The notes beneath the pieces were generated by a model, which was not told where the DNA came from, ran no database searches, and saw nothing but the letters and a program-made list of their open reading frames with translations. A stretch of 64,000 bases of DNA from Streptomonospora nanhaiensis (GTDB lineage: Bacteria > Actinomycetota > Actinomycetes > Streptosporangiales > Streptosporangiaceae): contig NZ_CP113264.1 in NCBI RefSeq assembly GCF_026642255.1, positions 1,550,001 through 1,614,000 of the forward strand. Reading direction: 5' to 3'. Every line of letters begins with the position of its first letter. The stretch's first letter is position 1. Below, piece by piece: positions 52,400 to 63,249 of the stretch. Made by a program: the position numbers and the translations under genes.

Positions 52400-53644
52400 T
52401 CAGGGCAGCGCCCGGAAGAACGCGCGGACGTCCTCGACCAGGAGCTCCGGCTCCTCCATGGACAGGAAGTGGCCGCCCCGGCCGAGCTCGGTCCACCGCA
52501 CCACGTGGTGGTCCCGCTCCGCCCAGCGCCGCACGGTCACGTCCTGCGCGGAGACCAGCACCCCCGTCGGCACCGTCCCCCGCTCGGGGGCCCAGCCGCC
52601 GGCCTCCCAGCCCCCGTCCGCCCCCCCGTCCGCCCCCCCGTCCGCCGTCTCCCCGCTGTCCCATCCGCTCGCGGAGTCCTCACCCCAGGAGCTCGCGGAC
52701 ATCTCCTCGTAGTAGATCTGCGCGGACGAGCCCGCCGTGCCGGTCAGCCAGTAGAGCGACACGCACGTGAGCATCCGGTCGCGGTCGAGGGCGGCCTCGG
52801 GCAGGGCCTCCTCCGGCTCGCTGAGCTCCTTGAACTTCTCCACCATCCAGGCGAGCTGACCCACGGGCGAGTCGTTGAGCCCGTAGGCCACCGTCTGGGG
52901 GCGCTTCGCGTTGCACTGGAGGTAGCCGTCGTTGTAGTCCTGCATCGACTTCCACCGCTCCTCCTCCACCCCCGTCAGGCCCTCGGTGTCGCCCTCCGCG
53001 ACGGGGAACGTGATCATGGCGTTGAGGTGCACCCCGAGGACCCGCTCCGGCGCCTGCCTCCCCACCTCGGGGGCGACCCACGAGCCCGTGTCGTAGCCAT
53101 GGACGCCGTAGCGCTCGTAGCCGAGCCGCGACATCAGACCGACCATGACCCCGGCCATCCTGGCCGCCCCCATCCCGGGACCGGCCAGCGGCGTGGAGGG
53201 GCCGAACCCCGGCAGGGACGGGACGACCAGGTGGAACGCCTCCGCCGGATCGCCCCCGTGGGCGCGCGGGTCGGTGAGCGGACCGATGACGTCCAGGAAG
53301 TCGGTGACCGCCCCGGGCCAGCCGTGCAGCATGAGCAGCGGCGTGGCGCCGGGCTCCGGCGAGCGCACGTGCAGGAAGTGGAGGTTCTGCCCGTCGACGA
53401 CGGTGGTGAACTGGGGGTGGGCGTTGAGCTCCGCCTCGCAGGCCCGCCAGTCGTAGGCCGAACGCCAGTACTCGGCCAGCTCCCTCAGGTATCCCACCGG
53501 GACGCCGCGGTCCCAGCCCACCCCCGGGACCTCGTCCGGCCACCGTGTGTTGCCCAGCCTCTCCGCGAGGTCGGTCAGCTGCTCCTGCGGAACCTCCATG
53601 CGGAAGGGCCGGATCTCCTGCTGGTCCTGCTCCGTGTTCGTCAT
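52400..53644 (-). CDS. Epoxide hydrolase (EHN domain, alpha/beta hydrolase)
   Basis: A 414-residue enzyme of the microsomal-type epoxide hydrolase family. An N-terminal EHN domain comes first ([20 protein letters not shown]), then the alpha/beta core: oxyanion LLMLHGWPG, nucleophile Asp185 in HGYDTGSW, and histidine in GRGGHFL. An unusual Gly/Ala/Asp insertion ([16 protein letters not shown], residues 337-351) sits before the C-terminal strand, making it longer than typical. It likely hydrolyses epoxides to diols. It is divergent from the WYL regulator gene, which may control it. Confidence 0.9.
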   Translation of the reverse strand: MTNTEQDQQEIRPFRMEVPQEQLTDLAERLGNTRWPDEVPGVGWDRGVPVGYLRELAEYWRSAYDWRACEAELNAHPQFTTVVDGQNLHFLHVRSPEPGATPLLMLHGWPGAVTDFLDVIGPLTDPRAHGGDPAEAFHLVVPSLPGFGPSTPLAGPGMGAARMAGVMVGLMSRLGYERYGVHGYDTGSWVAPEVGRQAPERVLGVHLNAMITFPVAEGDTEGLTGVEEERWKSMQDYNDGYLQCNAKRPQTVAYGLNDSPVGQLAWMVEKFKELSEPEEALPEAALDRDRMLTCVSLYWLTGTAGSSAQIYYEEMSASSWGEDSASGWDSGETADGGADGGADGGWEAGGWAPERGTVPTGVLVSAQDVTVRRWAERDHHVVRWTELGRGGHFLSMEEPELLVEDVRAFFRALP

Positions 53645-53659
53645 GGGTGGAAGCCTAGG

Positions 53660-53707
53660 AACCGGTTAGGTCGGATCCGTTCCCAACCGGAGGGGAGAAT
53701 CGGATCC
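53660..53707. promoter_or_regulatory. Repeated elements between epoxide hydrolase and WYL genes
   Basis: TCGGATCC occurs twice (53671-53678 and 53700-53707), 29 bp apart, and AACCGG twice (53660-53665 and 53685-53690), within a 63-bp divergent intergenic region. This is the layout of a regulator site controlling both genes. Confidence 0.5.
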
Positions 53708-54685
53708 ATGGCAGAAACCTCGACGCGCCTGCTCGCGCTGCTCTCGCTGTTGCAGGCCCACCGCGAGCGGTCCGGCGCCGAGCTGGCGGAGCGGCTCGGC
53801 GTCACCGCGCGCACGATCCGCCGCGACGTGGACCGCCTGCGGGGGCTCGGCTACCCGGTGCACGCGACCAGGGGCACCGCCGGGTACCGGCTGGGGGCCG
53901 GCGCCGCGATGCCGCCGCTGCTGCTCGACGACGAGGAGGCCGTCGCCGTGGTGGTGGGCCTGCGCACCGCCGCCGACGGCTCCGTCAGCGGCGGCGAGGA
54001 GGCCTCGCTGCGCGCGCTCGCCAAGCTCGAACAGGTCCTGCCCCCGCGTCTGCGCAGCCGGGTCGACACCCTGCACGGCGCCACCCTGCGGGCCGGGGCG
54101 GAACCTGGGCCGACCGTGTCACACGAGACGCTGATGGCCGTCGCCGAGGCCTGCCGGCGCAGGGAGCTCCTGCGCTTCGGCTACACGAGTCCGCGCGGGG
54201 GTCCGACGGTCCGGACGGTCGAACCGCACAACCTGGTCAGCTTCGGCCGGCGCTGGTACCTGGTCGCCTTCGACACCGACAGGCAGGACTGGCGAAGCTT
54301 CCGCGTGGACCGGCTCACCCCCCGGACCCCCACGGGCCCCCGGTTCGTCCCCCGCGAGCCTCCCCACGGCGACGCGGCCGCCTACCTCGCCCGTCAGCTG
54401 TCCTCGGAGACCTGGCCCTTCCGCGCCGTCGTCAGGCTGCACGCCTCCTCCGAGGTCGCCGCCGACCGCGTGTGGCCGGGCATGGGTGTCCTGGAGGCCG
54501 TCGACGAGCACAGCTGCCTGTTCCACGTGGGCTCGGAATCCCCCTCCGACCTGGTCTGGATGATCACGTCGGTGGGATTGGACTTCACCCTGGTCAGCGG
54601 CCCGGGCGGACTTGTCGACGCCTTCCGCGACCAGGCCGCCCGCTGCACGGCCGCGGTGGAGGACGGCCCGTCCCGGGCGCGGTGA
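53708..54685 (+). CDS. WYL-domain transcriptional regulator (HTH_11)
   Basis: A 325-residue DeoR-like winged-helix regulator: STRLLALLSLLQAHRERSGA, ELAERLGVTARTIRRDVDRL at the N-terminus, a WYL ligand-sensing domain (FGYTSPRGGPTVRTVEPHNL, then SFGRRWYLVAFD) and a C-terminal WCX-type extension. ATG 53708 has GGGGAG nine bases upstream. Divergent from the epoxide hydrolase gene with repeated DNA elements between. Confidence 0.9.
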   Translation: MAETSTRLLALLSLLQAHRERSGAELAERLGVTARTIRRDVDRLRGLGYPVHATRGTAGYRLGAGAAMPPLLLDDEEAVAVVVGLRTAADGSVSGGEEASLRALAKLEQVLPPRLRSRVDTLHGATLRAGAEPGPTVSHETLMAVAEACRRRELLRFGYTSPRGGPTVRTVEPHNLVSFGRRWYLVAFDTDRQDWRSFRVDRLTPRTPTGPRFVPREPPHGDAAAYLARQLSSETWPFRAVVRLHASSEVAADRVWPGMGVLEAVDEHSCLFHVGSESPSDLVWMITSVGLDFTLVSGPGGLVDAFRDQAARCTAAVEDGPSRAR

Positions 54686-54844
54686 GGCCCCCGGGGCAGG
54701 GGTCTCCAGGCGCCGGCGGGCCCCCGCTCGAGGCGCCGGGGGCGGCCTCCGTGTCGTCCCCTTCGGCATGTCGGGGCCCTGACCGGCGGAACGGCGTCAT
54801 GATGGAGACGGGAACGGGGGCCGGTCGGCGGGACAGGAGAGACC

Positions 54845-55483
54845 ATGGAACTCAGCGTCAACACCTTGCTCAGCCTCGACGGCGTGATGCAGGGGCCGGG
54901 TGCGCCGGACGAGGACACCAGCGGCGGCTTCACCAGGGGAGGCTGGCTGGTCCCCCACGCCGACGAGGACATGGGCCGGATCGTGGACGGGTGGTTCGCC
55001 GCGGGGGAGGCGCTGCTGTTCGGCCGCTCCACCTACGCCATGATGCGCGACTACTGGCGGGAGGTCACCGACCCCGGGGACCGGGTGGCCACGGCGCTCA
55101 ACAGCCGTCCCAAGTACCTGGTCTCGACCACCGCGGGCCGGACGGGCGCGGACTGGGGCGACACCACGCTCATCGCCGAGGACGTCCTCGGGAGCGTGCG
55201 GGCGCTCAAGGAGCGCCCGGGCGGCGAGATCCAGGTCCACGGCAGCTGGCGGCTCGCCCGGGCCCTCCACGCGGCCGGGCTGGTCGACGTGTTCCGCCTG
55301 CTGGTCTTCCCGACGGTCGTGGGAGACGGCAAGCGGCTGTTCGACGAGAGGACGGAGCCGCTCGGCTTCACCGTCGAGGGGAGCGCCGCCACGCCCGCCG
55401 GGCTCCTCTCGCTCACCCTGCGCCCCGCGCCCTTCACCACCGGCGGCTTCGGGGTCGTGGACGGGCGTGAGACGGTCCTCTGA
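54845..55483 (+). CDS. RibD C-terminal / dihydrofolate reductase-like protein
   Basis: A 212-residue NADPH-binding reductase-like protein (RibD_C family). Marks are LSVNTLLSLDGVMQGPG, LLFGRSTYAMM, EIQVHGSWRLARALHAAGLV and LVFPTVVGDGKRLF. Members are common in actinobacteria as stand-alone proteins without assigned reactions; it is not the essential folate DHFR. CAGGAGAG precedes ATG 54845. It stands alone, after a 159-bp gap. Confidence 0.9.
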   Translation: MELSVNTLLSLDGVMQGPGAPDEDTSGGFTRGGWLVPHADEDMGRIVDGWFAAGEALLFGRSTYAMMRDYWREVTDPGDRVATALNSRPKYLVSTTAGRTGADWGDTTLIAEDVLGSVRALKERPGGEIQVHGSWRLARALHAAGLVDVFRLLVFPTVVGDGKRLFDERTEPLGFTVEGSAATPAGLLSLTLRPAPFTTGGFGVVDGRETVL

Positions 55484-55544
55484 CGGGGGCCGCCGCGTGC
55501 GGCGCCCGCACCGGCCGGGGGCGGGTTCCGCGGGCGCCCGCCCC

Positions 55545-57167
<1,623 letters not shown>

Positions 57168-57278
57168 GGTTCCCCTTCGCTGATCGGGTGTTCGGGCCGT
57201 CGTGCGGGTCGTCGGCGGGCCGTGCGGGCGCCCCGCCCCGGCGCGCTCACGCCGTTGCCCCGCCCCCGGGGACCGGGG

Positions 57279-58301
57279 TCAGGTGGACAGCCCGCGCGCG
57301 CCCCGGGGGGCCGCGGTGGACTGCCGGAGGATGATCTGGGTGGGCATCTCCACGTGCGTGTCGGTCCGGGCCTTCCCGTCGAGGATGCCCACGGTGAGCC
57401 GTCCGGCGGCCAGGCCGGTGTCGTAGGGGGCCTGGTCCACGGTCGTCAGGTCCAGGACGGCGGCGGCGTCGTGGTTGTCGAACCCCATGAGGGAGATGGA
57501 GCCGGGCACGCGGACCCCCGAGCGCCGCAGGATCCGGTGCGCGCCCATCGCGATGTCGTCGAACTCGGCGAGCACCGCCGTGGGCGGGTCCTGGTCGGAC
57601 AGGAGCTCTCCCATGGCGAGCTCGCCCCCCGCGTGGCCGGTCGCCTTGCCGACGCTCCAGGGCGCCAGGCCCGCCGTGGCCATCGCCGCCCCGTACCCCT
57701 CGAGCCGGTGCCGGGAGCTGGTGCTGGACCACTCCTCCCGCCGGGCCCCGATGTAGGCGATACGGGTGTGCCCCAGGTTGAGCAGGTGCCGGGTGGCTCC
57801 GGCGGCGCCCGCGCGGTCGTCGATGTACACGCTTGCCCGTCCCGGGACGCACTGGCCCACGAGCACCACGGGCACCCCGACGTCGTCCAGGCGGTGGCAC
57901 TCGTCCTCGGACAGGTCCATCGACACCGTGACGACGGCGTCGGAGTTGCGCCGGAGGGGGAGCGCGCGCGTCCAGCCCTCGCGGGCCCGGGTCTCGCCGA
58001 CCTGGTACACGAGCATGTCGAGGTCCGCCTCGCGCAGCGCGTCGCTGACCCCCGACAGGACCACCCCGAAGAACCACGGCTGGAGGAAGGGGACGACCAC
58101 CGCGACCCGGCCCGTGCGGCCGGTGACCAGGCCCGAAGCGTTCCGAGAGACCACGTAGGAGAGTTCGTCCGCGGCGCGCTGGACGCGCAGGCGCACGTCG
58201 GGGGCGACACCGGGGGCGCCGCGCAGGACACGGGAGACCGTCGAGAGCGAGACGCCCGCCCGGTGGGCGACGTCCCGCATGCTCGCGGGTTGGCTGGACA
58301 T
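57279..58301 (-). CDS. LacI family repressor of the sugar locus
   Basis: A 340-residue LacI/GalR regulator. The HTH is MRDVAHRAGVSLSTVSRVL with hinge NASGLVTGRTGRVAVVVP, then a periplasmic-binding-protein-like effector domain (GFDNHDAAAVLDLTTVDQAP). It lies between the GH13 gene and the divergent transporter genes. A matching operator motif occurs near its start and in front of the transporter gene, so it probably represses both arms until a sugar is present. ATG 58301 lacks a strong ribosome-binding site. Confidence 0.93.
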   Translation of the reverse strand: MSSQPASMRDVAHRAGVSLSTVSRVLRGAPGVAPDVRLRVQRAADELSYVVSRNASGLVTGRTGRVAVVVPFLQPWFFGVVLSGVSDALREADLDMLVYQVGETRAREGWTRALPLRRNSDAVVTVSMDLSEDECHRLDDVGVPVVLVGQCVPGRASVYIDDRAGAAGATRHLLNLGHTRIAYIGARREEWSSTSSRHRLEGYGAAMATAGLAPWSVGKATGHAGGELAMGELLSDQDPPTAVLAEFDDIAMGAHRILRRSGVRVPGSISLMGFDNHDAAAVLDLTTVDQAPYDTGLAAGRLTVGILDGKARTDTHVEMPTQIILRQSTAAPRGARGLST

Positions 58302-58332
58302 GCTGCCTACGTTAAGAGTGTGGCCCGTGTCA

Positions 58333-58345
58333 TGGCAACGTTTTC
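58333..58345. promoter_or_regulatory. LacI-type operator, copy 1
   Basis: TGGCAACGTTTTC contains AACGTT, the core of LacI-family sites, and matches 58431-58443 in 12 of 13 bases. It lies 32 bp upstream of the lacI start. Confidence 0.65.
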
Positions 58346-58410
58346 AACGAGTCTGCCGACACGAGGAACGCCATTCCCCCTGTAGCAGGCAGATCCGGAT
58401 AAGTTTTGTG

Positions 58411-58443
58411 TTGACTGGATCACATGGCGGTGGCATCGTTTTC
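58411..58443 (+). promoter_or_regulatory. LacI-type operator copy 2 with -35 box of the transporter promoter
   Basis: TTGACT (58411-58416) is a good -35 box. TGGCATCGTTTTC (58431-58443) matches copy 1 in 12 of 13 bases and covers the expected -10 position. Repressor binding here would block the transporter operon. Confidence 0.6.
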
Positions 58444-58521
58444 GCACGACCCCGGGGGGATGACCCAGGACACACTCGACGGCGCGCGCCCGGCCACCGC
58501 CCGGCGCGGAAGGAGAGAGTC

Positions 58522-59829
58522 ATGTCAGAGCTTTCACGCCACAAGAGGTACGCGGTGCGCACCGGTGCGGCGGGCCTGGCCGCACTCGGCCTGACACTGG
58601 CCACCGCGTGCGGAACGCCTCCGGGGGAGGGGTCGGAAGAGGAGGGGGAGAGCGCGGGACTCGCCGAGGACCCGCAGTTCGTGTGGGCGGTCACCGGCGC
58701 CGACCGGCAGGTCCACGAGGAGGTCGCCCGCCTCTGGAACGAGAGGAACCCCGACCGGCAGGTCGACATCTTCTTCCTGGCGCCGACCGCGGACGAACAG
58801 CGGCAGGCCATGTTCCAGGACCTCCAGAGCCAGGCCGGGGAGTTCGACGTCCTCGGCCTCGACGTCATCTGGACCGGCGAGTTCGCCGACTACGGGTACA
58901 TCGAGAGCCTGGAGGACCTGAGATCCGAGGTCGACGGCGTCAGCCTGGACGGCGCCGTCGACAGCGCGCAGTGGCAGCAGGAGCTGTACGCGCTCCCGTA
59001 CTCCTCCAACGGAGCGTTCCTCTACTACCGCACCGACCTCGTCGACGAGCCCCCCGCCACGTGGGAGGAGCTGTACGAGACCGGCACCGAGGCCGCCGAG
59101 GAGGCCGGCATCTCCGGCTACGTCGGCCAGGGCGACCAGTACGAGGGGCTCGTCGTCAACTTCCTCGAGCTGTACTGGTCCGCGGGAGGGGAGCTGTTCG
59201 ACGACGCCCAGTCGCAGAGCACCTTCCTGGAGGGCGACGCCGCCACCACGGCGCTGGACTTCATGACCGAGGCCTACGACAGCGGCTTCTACGCCGAGGG
59301 GTTCGACTCCATGGTCGAGGACGACGCACGCGCCCTCTTCCAGGCCGGCGAGGCCGTGTACATGCGCAACTGGCCCTACGCCATCCCGCTCCTGGAGGGC
59401 GAGGGAGGCGAGGAGAGCGCGGTCGCCGACGACTTCGCCGTGGCGCCGCTGCCCACCTTCACGGGCGAGGGCACGACCAGCGCGCTCGGCGGGCTCAACA
59501 ACGCGGTCAGCACCCTGAGCGAGAACAAGGACCTGGCCCGCGAGTTCGTCCTGTGGGCGGCCACCGATCCCGAGGCCCAGGACATCCTGGCCACCAACAG
59601 CCTGCCGCCGACCATGCAGAGCGCCTACGAGGACACGGAGGACCCCCACCTGGAGGTGCTCGGCGAGATCCTCGGCGACGCGCACGCGCGTCCGCCGGTG
59701 CCGGGATACAACTCGATGTCGCTGGTCATGCAGGAGAACCTGCACGCCGCCTACCTGGGGCAGGAGGACCCGGCCGCGGCCCTGGAGGCCGTGGACCGGT
59801 CGGCCGACGAAGCCCTAGAGCAAGAGTAG
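58522..59829 (+). CDS. ABC transporter sugar-binding lipoprotein
   Basis: A 435-residue extracellular solute-binding protein (family 1). The signal peptide ends in a lipobox-like LATAC (about residues 26-30), followed by a Gly/Glu-rich linker, so it is membrane-anchored. The core has QFVWAVTGADRQVHEEVARL, the FDVLGLDVIWTGEFADYGYI region and ALYSSNGAF-like sugar-contact regions (LPYSSNGAFLYYRTDL). AAGGAGAGA precedes ATG 58522. First gene of a three-gene operon with two permeases; the GH13 and LacI context suggests an alpha-glucoside (maltose- or trehalose-like) substrate. Confidence 0.93.
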   Translation: MSELSRHKRYAVRTGAAGLAALGLTLATACGTPPGEGSEEEGESAGLAEDPQFVWAVTGADRQVHEEVARLWNERNPDRQVDIFFLAPTADEQRQAMFQDLQSQAGEFDVLGLDVIWTGEFADYGYIESLEDLRSEVDGVSLDGAVDSAQWQQELYALPYSSNGAFLYYRTDLVDEPPATWEELYETGTEAAEEAGISGYVGQGDQYEGLVVNFLELYWSAGGELFDDAQSQSTFLEGDAATTALDFMTEAYDSGFYAEGFDSMVEDDARALFQAGEAVYMRNWPYAIPLLEGEGGEESAVADDFAVAPLPTFTGEGTTSALGGLNNAVSTLSENKDLAREFVLWAATDPEAQDILATNSLPPTMQSAYEDTEDPHLEVLGEILGDAHARPPVPGYNSMSLVMQENLHAAYLGQEDPAAALEAVDRSADEALEQE

Positions 59830-59834
59830 GTCCG

Positions 59835-60731
59835 ATGGCGAAGACCCAGAGCGTCAGTACGCGCCGCGGCCTGGGCGAGCGGGCGATGGGCAGGATCTTC
59901 CTCGCCCCGTCGTTCGCGTTCATGGCCGTCATCGCCCTCTTCCCGGTGTTCTACGCGATCGGGATGAGCCTCTACAGCATCCGCGGATTCCACCAGGAGT
60001 TCACCGGGTTCGACAACTACGCGCGGGTCCTGACCGACGCGGGGTTCTTCAACGCGGTCGGGAACACCCTGGTCTTCACCGTCGCCTCGGTGTCGTTGGA
60101 GTTCGTCGTCGGTATGGCGTTCGCGCTGATCATGCACCAGGCGTTCGTCGGCCGCGGCCTGACCCGCGCGGTCATCCTCGTGCCGTGGGTGATCCCGACG
60201 GCCGTCGCCGCCCAGGTGTGGCGGTACATGTTCGACCACAACCCGGGCTTCGTGAACTCGGTCCTGGGCACGGACGTCAACTGGCTGCGCGACCCCGCGT
60301 GGTCCATGGTCGGCATCATCAGCGCCGACGTGTGGAAGACCGCTCCGTTCGTCGCCCTGCTGCTCCTGGCCGGGCTGCAGACCATCCCGAAGGACTACTA
60401 CGAGGCGGCCAGGGTCGACGGCGCCACCGTGGTCCAGCGGTTCTGGTTCATCACCCTGCCCCTGCTGAGGCCGGCGATCGTCGTGGCCCTGCTGTTCCGC
60501 ACGGTGGACGCGCTGCGCATGTTCGACTTCGCGTACGTGTTCGCCGGGTACTCGAACTCGCTCGCCACCCTGTCCGTGTACGCCCAGCGCTTCCTGGTCG
60601 CCGAACCGGAGCTGGGCTACGCCAACGCCCTGTCCACCGTCACGTTCGTCATCGTCATGATCGTCGGCCTGGCCTTCATCAGCCGCATGGGCCGCCACAT
60701 GGTCGGCGACGTGGCGCGGAAGGAGAAGTGA
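59835..60731 (+). CDS. ABC sugar transporter permease (MalF type)
   Basis: A 298-residue membrane protein with six hydrophobic segments, including FLAPSFAFMAVIALFPVFYA. The cytoplasmic EAA loop reads YYEAARVDGATVVQRFWFIT, the contact for the ATPase. It starts 5 bp after the binding-protein gene and its stop overlaps the next gene. With its partner it forms the translocation pore. Confidence 0.94.
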   Translation: MAKTQSVSTRRGLGERAMGRIFLAPSFAFMAVIALFPVFYAIGMSLYSIRGFHQEFTGFDNYARVLTDAGFFNAVGNTLVFTVASVSLEFVVGMAFALIMHQAFVGRGLTRAVILVPWVIPTAVAAQVWRYMFDHNPGFVNSVLGTDVNWLRDPAWSMVGIISADVWKTAPFVALLLLAGLQTIPKDYYEAARVDGATVVQRFWFITLPLLRPAIVVALLFRTVDALRMFDFAYVFAGYSNSLATLSVYAQRFLVAEPELGYANALSTVTFVIVMIVGLAFISRMGRHMVGDVARKEK

Positions 60732-61630
60732 TGACGGCCGAGACGGTGAAGCCGAGCGGGCCGGTCCACCGGCCGCGCCGCAGGACGCACCCGGCGGTGG
60801 TCAACGCGCTCAAGCTGCTGGGCCTGCTCCTGGTGCTGGGCTGGTGCCTGTTCCCGTTCCTGTGGATGGGGATGACCAGCCTCCGGTCGGGGTCGGTGGC
60901 GCTCACGGACCCGAACATCTTCCAGGGGCCGTTCAGCCTGTCCAACTACGAGCAGGTCTTCGACCTCGGGTTCCAGTTCGCCCTGCGAAACTCGCTCATC
61001 GTGGCGGCGGTGACCACGGCGATCTGCATCCCGGTCGCGTCCCTCGCCGGCTACGCGCTGGCGCGCCTGCCCATGGCGGGCAAGTTCGCGCTGCTGGCGG
61101 CCACCCTGGTGGCCACGCTGTTCCCGCCTGTGGCACTGGTCAACCCGCTGTACCAGGTGTACCTGAAGCTCAACCAGTGGACCGGGATCAACCTGCTCAA
61201 CTCCTACGCGGGCATGATCATCCCGTACGTGGCGCTGACCCTGCCGCTGGCGATCTTCATCCTCGCCACCTTCTTCGCGGGCATCCCCCGGGAGATCGAG
61301 GAGTCGGCGAAGGTGGACGGGGCCACCCCGTTCCAGGCGTTCCTGCGCGTGGTGGCGCCGCTGGCGGCGCCGGGCGTGGGCGCTGCCGCCATCCTGACGT
61401 TCGTGTACTCCACGAACGAGTTCCTGCTGGCCTTCTCCTTCGCGCCGCGCGACCTGAACGTCCAGACCGTGCCGGTGTTCGTGGGAACGTTCGAGCGGGT
61501 CGGCTACGAGAATCCGATCGGCCAGATCATGGCGGCGTCGGTGCTGGTCTCGGTACCGCTCATCCTGTTCGCCCTGGTCCTGCAGCGCCGGATCGTGGCG
61601 GGCCTGACCTCGGGGGCAGTGAAGGGCTGA
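60731..61630 (+). CDS. ABC sugar transporter permease (MalG type)
   Basis: A 299-residue partner permease with six hydrophobic segments and the EAA loop EIEESAKVDGATPFQAFLRV. ATG 60731 shares one base with the upstream stop (TGATG), so the two are coupled. No ATP-binding gene follows; in actinomycetes a shared ATPase (MsiK type) often serves several sugar importers. Confidence 0.94.
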   Translation: MTAETVKPSGPVHRPRRRTHPAVVNALKLLGLLLVLGWCLFPFLWMGMTSLRSGSVALTDPNIFQGPFSLSNYEQVFDLGFQFALRNSLIVAAVTTAICIPVASLAGYALARLPMAGKFALLAATLVATLFPPVALVNPLYQVYLKLNQWTGINLLNSYAGMIIPYVALTLPLAIFILATFFAGIPREIEESAKVDGATPFQAFLRVVAPLAAPGVGAAAILTFVYSTNEFLLAFSFAPRDLNVQTVPVFVGTFERVGYENPIGQIMAASVLVSVPLILFALVLQRRIVAGLTSGAVKG

Positions 61631-61817
61631 CGGCGGCGGGGAGTGGCCCGGGGAGCAGTCCAGGACCCCGGTCCCCTCCCGCCGCCAGGCCCTCCGGGGG
61701 AGGGGCGGGAGGCCGACCGCCACGGCGCCGCCGCGGTCGGCCGGAGCCGGGACGTGCCCTCCGCACCACTCCTTCGGCGCCCCTCCCGGACCCGCACCGC
61801 CCGTCCGGGGCCGGGAC

Positions 61818-62981
61818 TCACCGGCGGGTGACGTCGTCGCGGTCCAGGTCGGCGGCGTCCCTGCCCATCAGCTCGGCCGTGATCTGCAACTCGGCCAGGA
61901 CCGCGCGCAGCACGTGCTCGACCCCCGCCGCCCCGTCCACGGCCAGGCCGTAGACCCAGGGGCGTCCCAGCAGCACCGCCCGGGCGCCCAGCGCCATCGC
62001 CACGGCCACGTCCGCGCCCGAGCGCACCCCCGAGTCGAACAGCACCGCGGCCCGGTCGCCGACCGCCTCCACCACCTCGGGCAGGGCGTCCAGGGCCGCC
62101 ACCGCGTTGTCGACCTGGCGGCCCCCGTGGTTGCTCACCACGAGGCCGTCCACGCCCGCCTCCACCAGCTCGATCGCCTCGTCGCCGCGGACGACGCCCT
62201 TGACCAGGACCGGCAGGTCGGTCCAGTCGCGGATGCGCGCGATGTTGTCCGTGCTCAAGGACCTGCTCGCGAACGCCCCGAGGAAGTGGAACACCGCTTC
62301 CGTGAACACCCCGCCGGGCTCCGGGTCGGCCTTGAGCCGGGAGCGGAACTCAGGGTCGCTGAAGTAGTTCGCCATGCCCTGGCTGCGCAGGAACGGCAGG
62401 TGGCCCAGGGCCAGGTCGCGCGGCCTCCACCCCAGCCTCTTGGTGTCGGCGGTGACCACGATCGCCTTCGCGCCCGCCGCGGTCGCCCGTCGCACGAACG
62501 ACTCCGCGAGCGCGTCGTCGCCGGGCCAGTACAGCTGGTACCACCACGTGTCGGCCGCCTCCGCGACCTCCTCCATGGGCGTGGACGCGGCCGTGGACAG
62601 GACCATCGGCACGCCCAGGGCGTTCGCGCCCCTGGCCACGGCCAGTTCCGCCTCCCCGTGGACCTGCTCCAGGACCCCGACCGGGGCGGTGAGCAGCGGG
62701 GTCGGGTAGCGCTCCCCGAACAGGGTGACGCCCAGGTCCCCGGCGTTCTCCGCGCCCGGCCGCAGGCTGCGCGGGCGGAGCGCGTACCGGGCGAACGCCG
62801 CCACGTTGGCGTCGGCGGTGCGCTCCCGGCCGGCGCTCCCCTCCACGTAGCCGAAGGGCCCCGGCTCCATGGCCTTCTCGGCCAGGTCGCGCAGGGCCTC
62901 GTGGTGGTAGGGCAGGCGCGGCAGGTCGCCGTTGGTCGCGTCGGCGTAGACGCCGTCCTGGTACTGGGCGAAGTGGCTCAT
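61818..62981 (-). CDS. FMN-dependent alpha-hydroxy-acid oxidase/dehydrogenase
   Basis: A 387-residue TIM-barrel flavoprotein of the lactate/glycolate oxidase family. Marks: PTPLLTAPVGVLEQVHGEAE, the WWYQLYWPGDD region, PVLVKGVVRGDEAIE (flavin lysine), and the active-site SNHGGRQVD with its histidine. The length and the N-terminal segment FGYVEGSAGRERT resemble lactate 2-monooxygenase and similar oxidases. ATG 62981. It stands alone; substrate not determined. Confidence 0.92.
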   Translation of the reverse strand: MSHFAQYQDGVYADATNGDLPRLPYHHEALRDLAEKAMEPGPFGYVEGSAGRERTADANVAAFARYALRPRSLRPGAENAGDLGVTLFGERYPTPLLTAPVGVLEQVHGEAELAVARGANALGVPMVLSTAASTPMEEVAEAADTWWYQLYWPGDDALAESFVRRATAAGAKAIVVTADTKRLGWRPRDLALGHLPFLRSQGMANYFSDPEFRSRLKADPEPGGVFTEAVFHFLGAFASRSLSTDNIARIRDWTDLPVLVKGVVRGDEAIELVEAGVDGLVVSNHGGRQVDNAVAALDALPEVVEAVGDRAAVLFDSGVRSGADVAVAMALGARAVLLGRPWVYGLAVDGAAGVEHVLRAVLAELQITAELMGRDAADLDRDDVTRR

Positions 62982-63124
62982 CGTTCCCTCGCTGGCGCCG
63001 GGGGCGCCCGGTGCGCGCGCCGCGGTCGGCGCACGGGACGGACAGGGAGGCCCGGGCCGTGGGGGAAGGGCCCGCGGCCCCGGGCGGTCGAACCGTTCGC
63101 GCCGTCCGGCTCACGGAGGATGCT

Positions 63125-63164
63125 ACCGGGCGCCCGGGTGACGCACGTCACCCGGGCGCCCGGT
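63125..63164. terminator. 19-bp hairpin between ABC exporter and hydroxy-acid oxidase genes
   Basis: 63125-63143 is the reverse complement of 63146-63164, with a 2-nt centre. It is downstream of the minus-strand ABC gene and is its likely terminator. The rest of 62982-63249 shows no gene. Confidence 0.75.
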
Positions 63165-63249
63165 GTTCACCGCGCCGCGCCGAACCCGAGCGGCGCCGCC
63201 GCCCGGCCGGAGCTCCGCCCGGTCCCCGTGGCGGGACCGGCCGCGCGGC

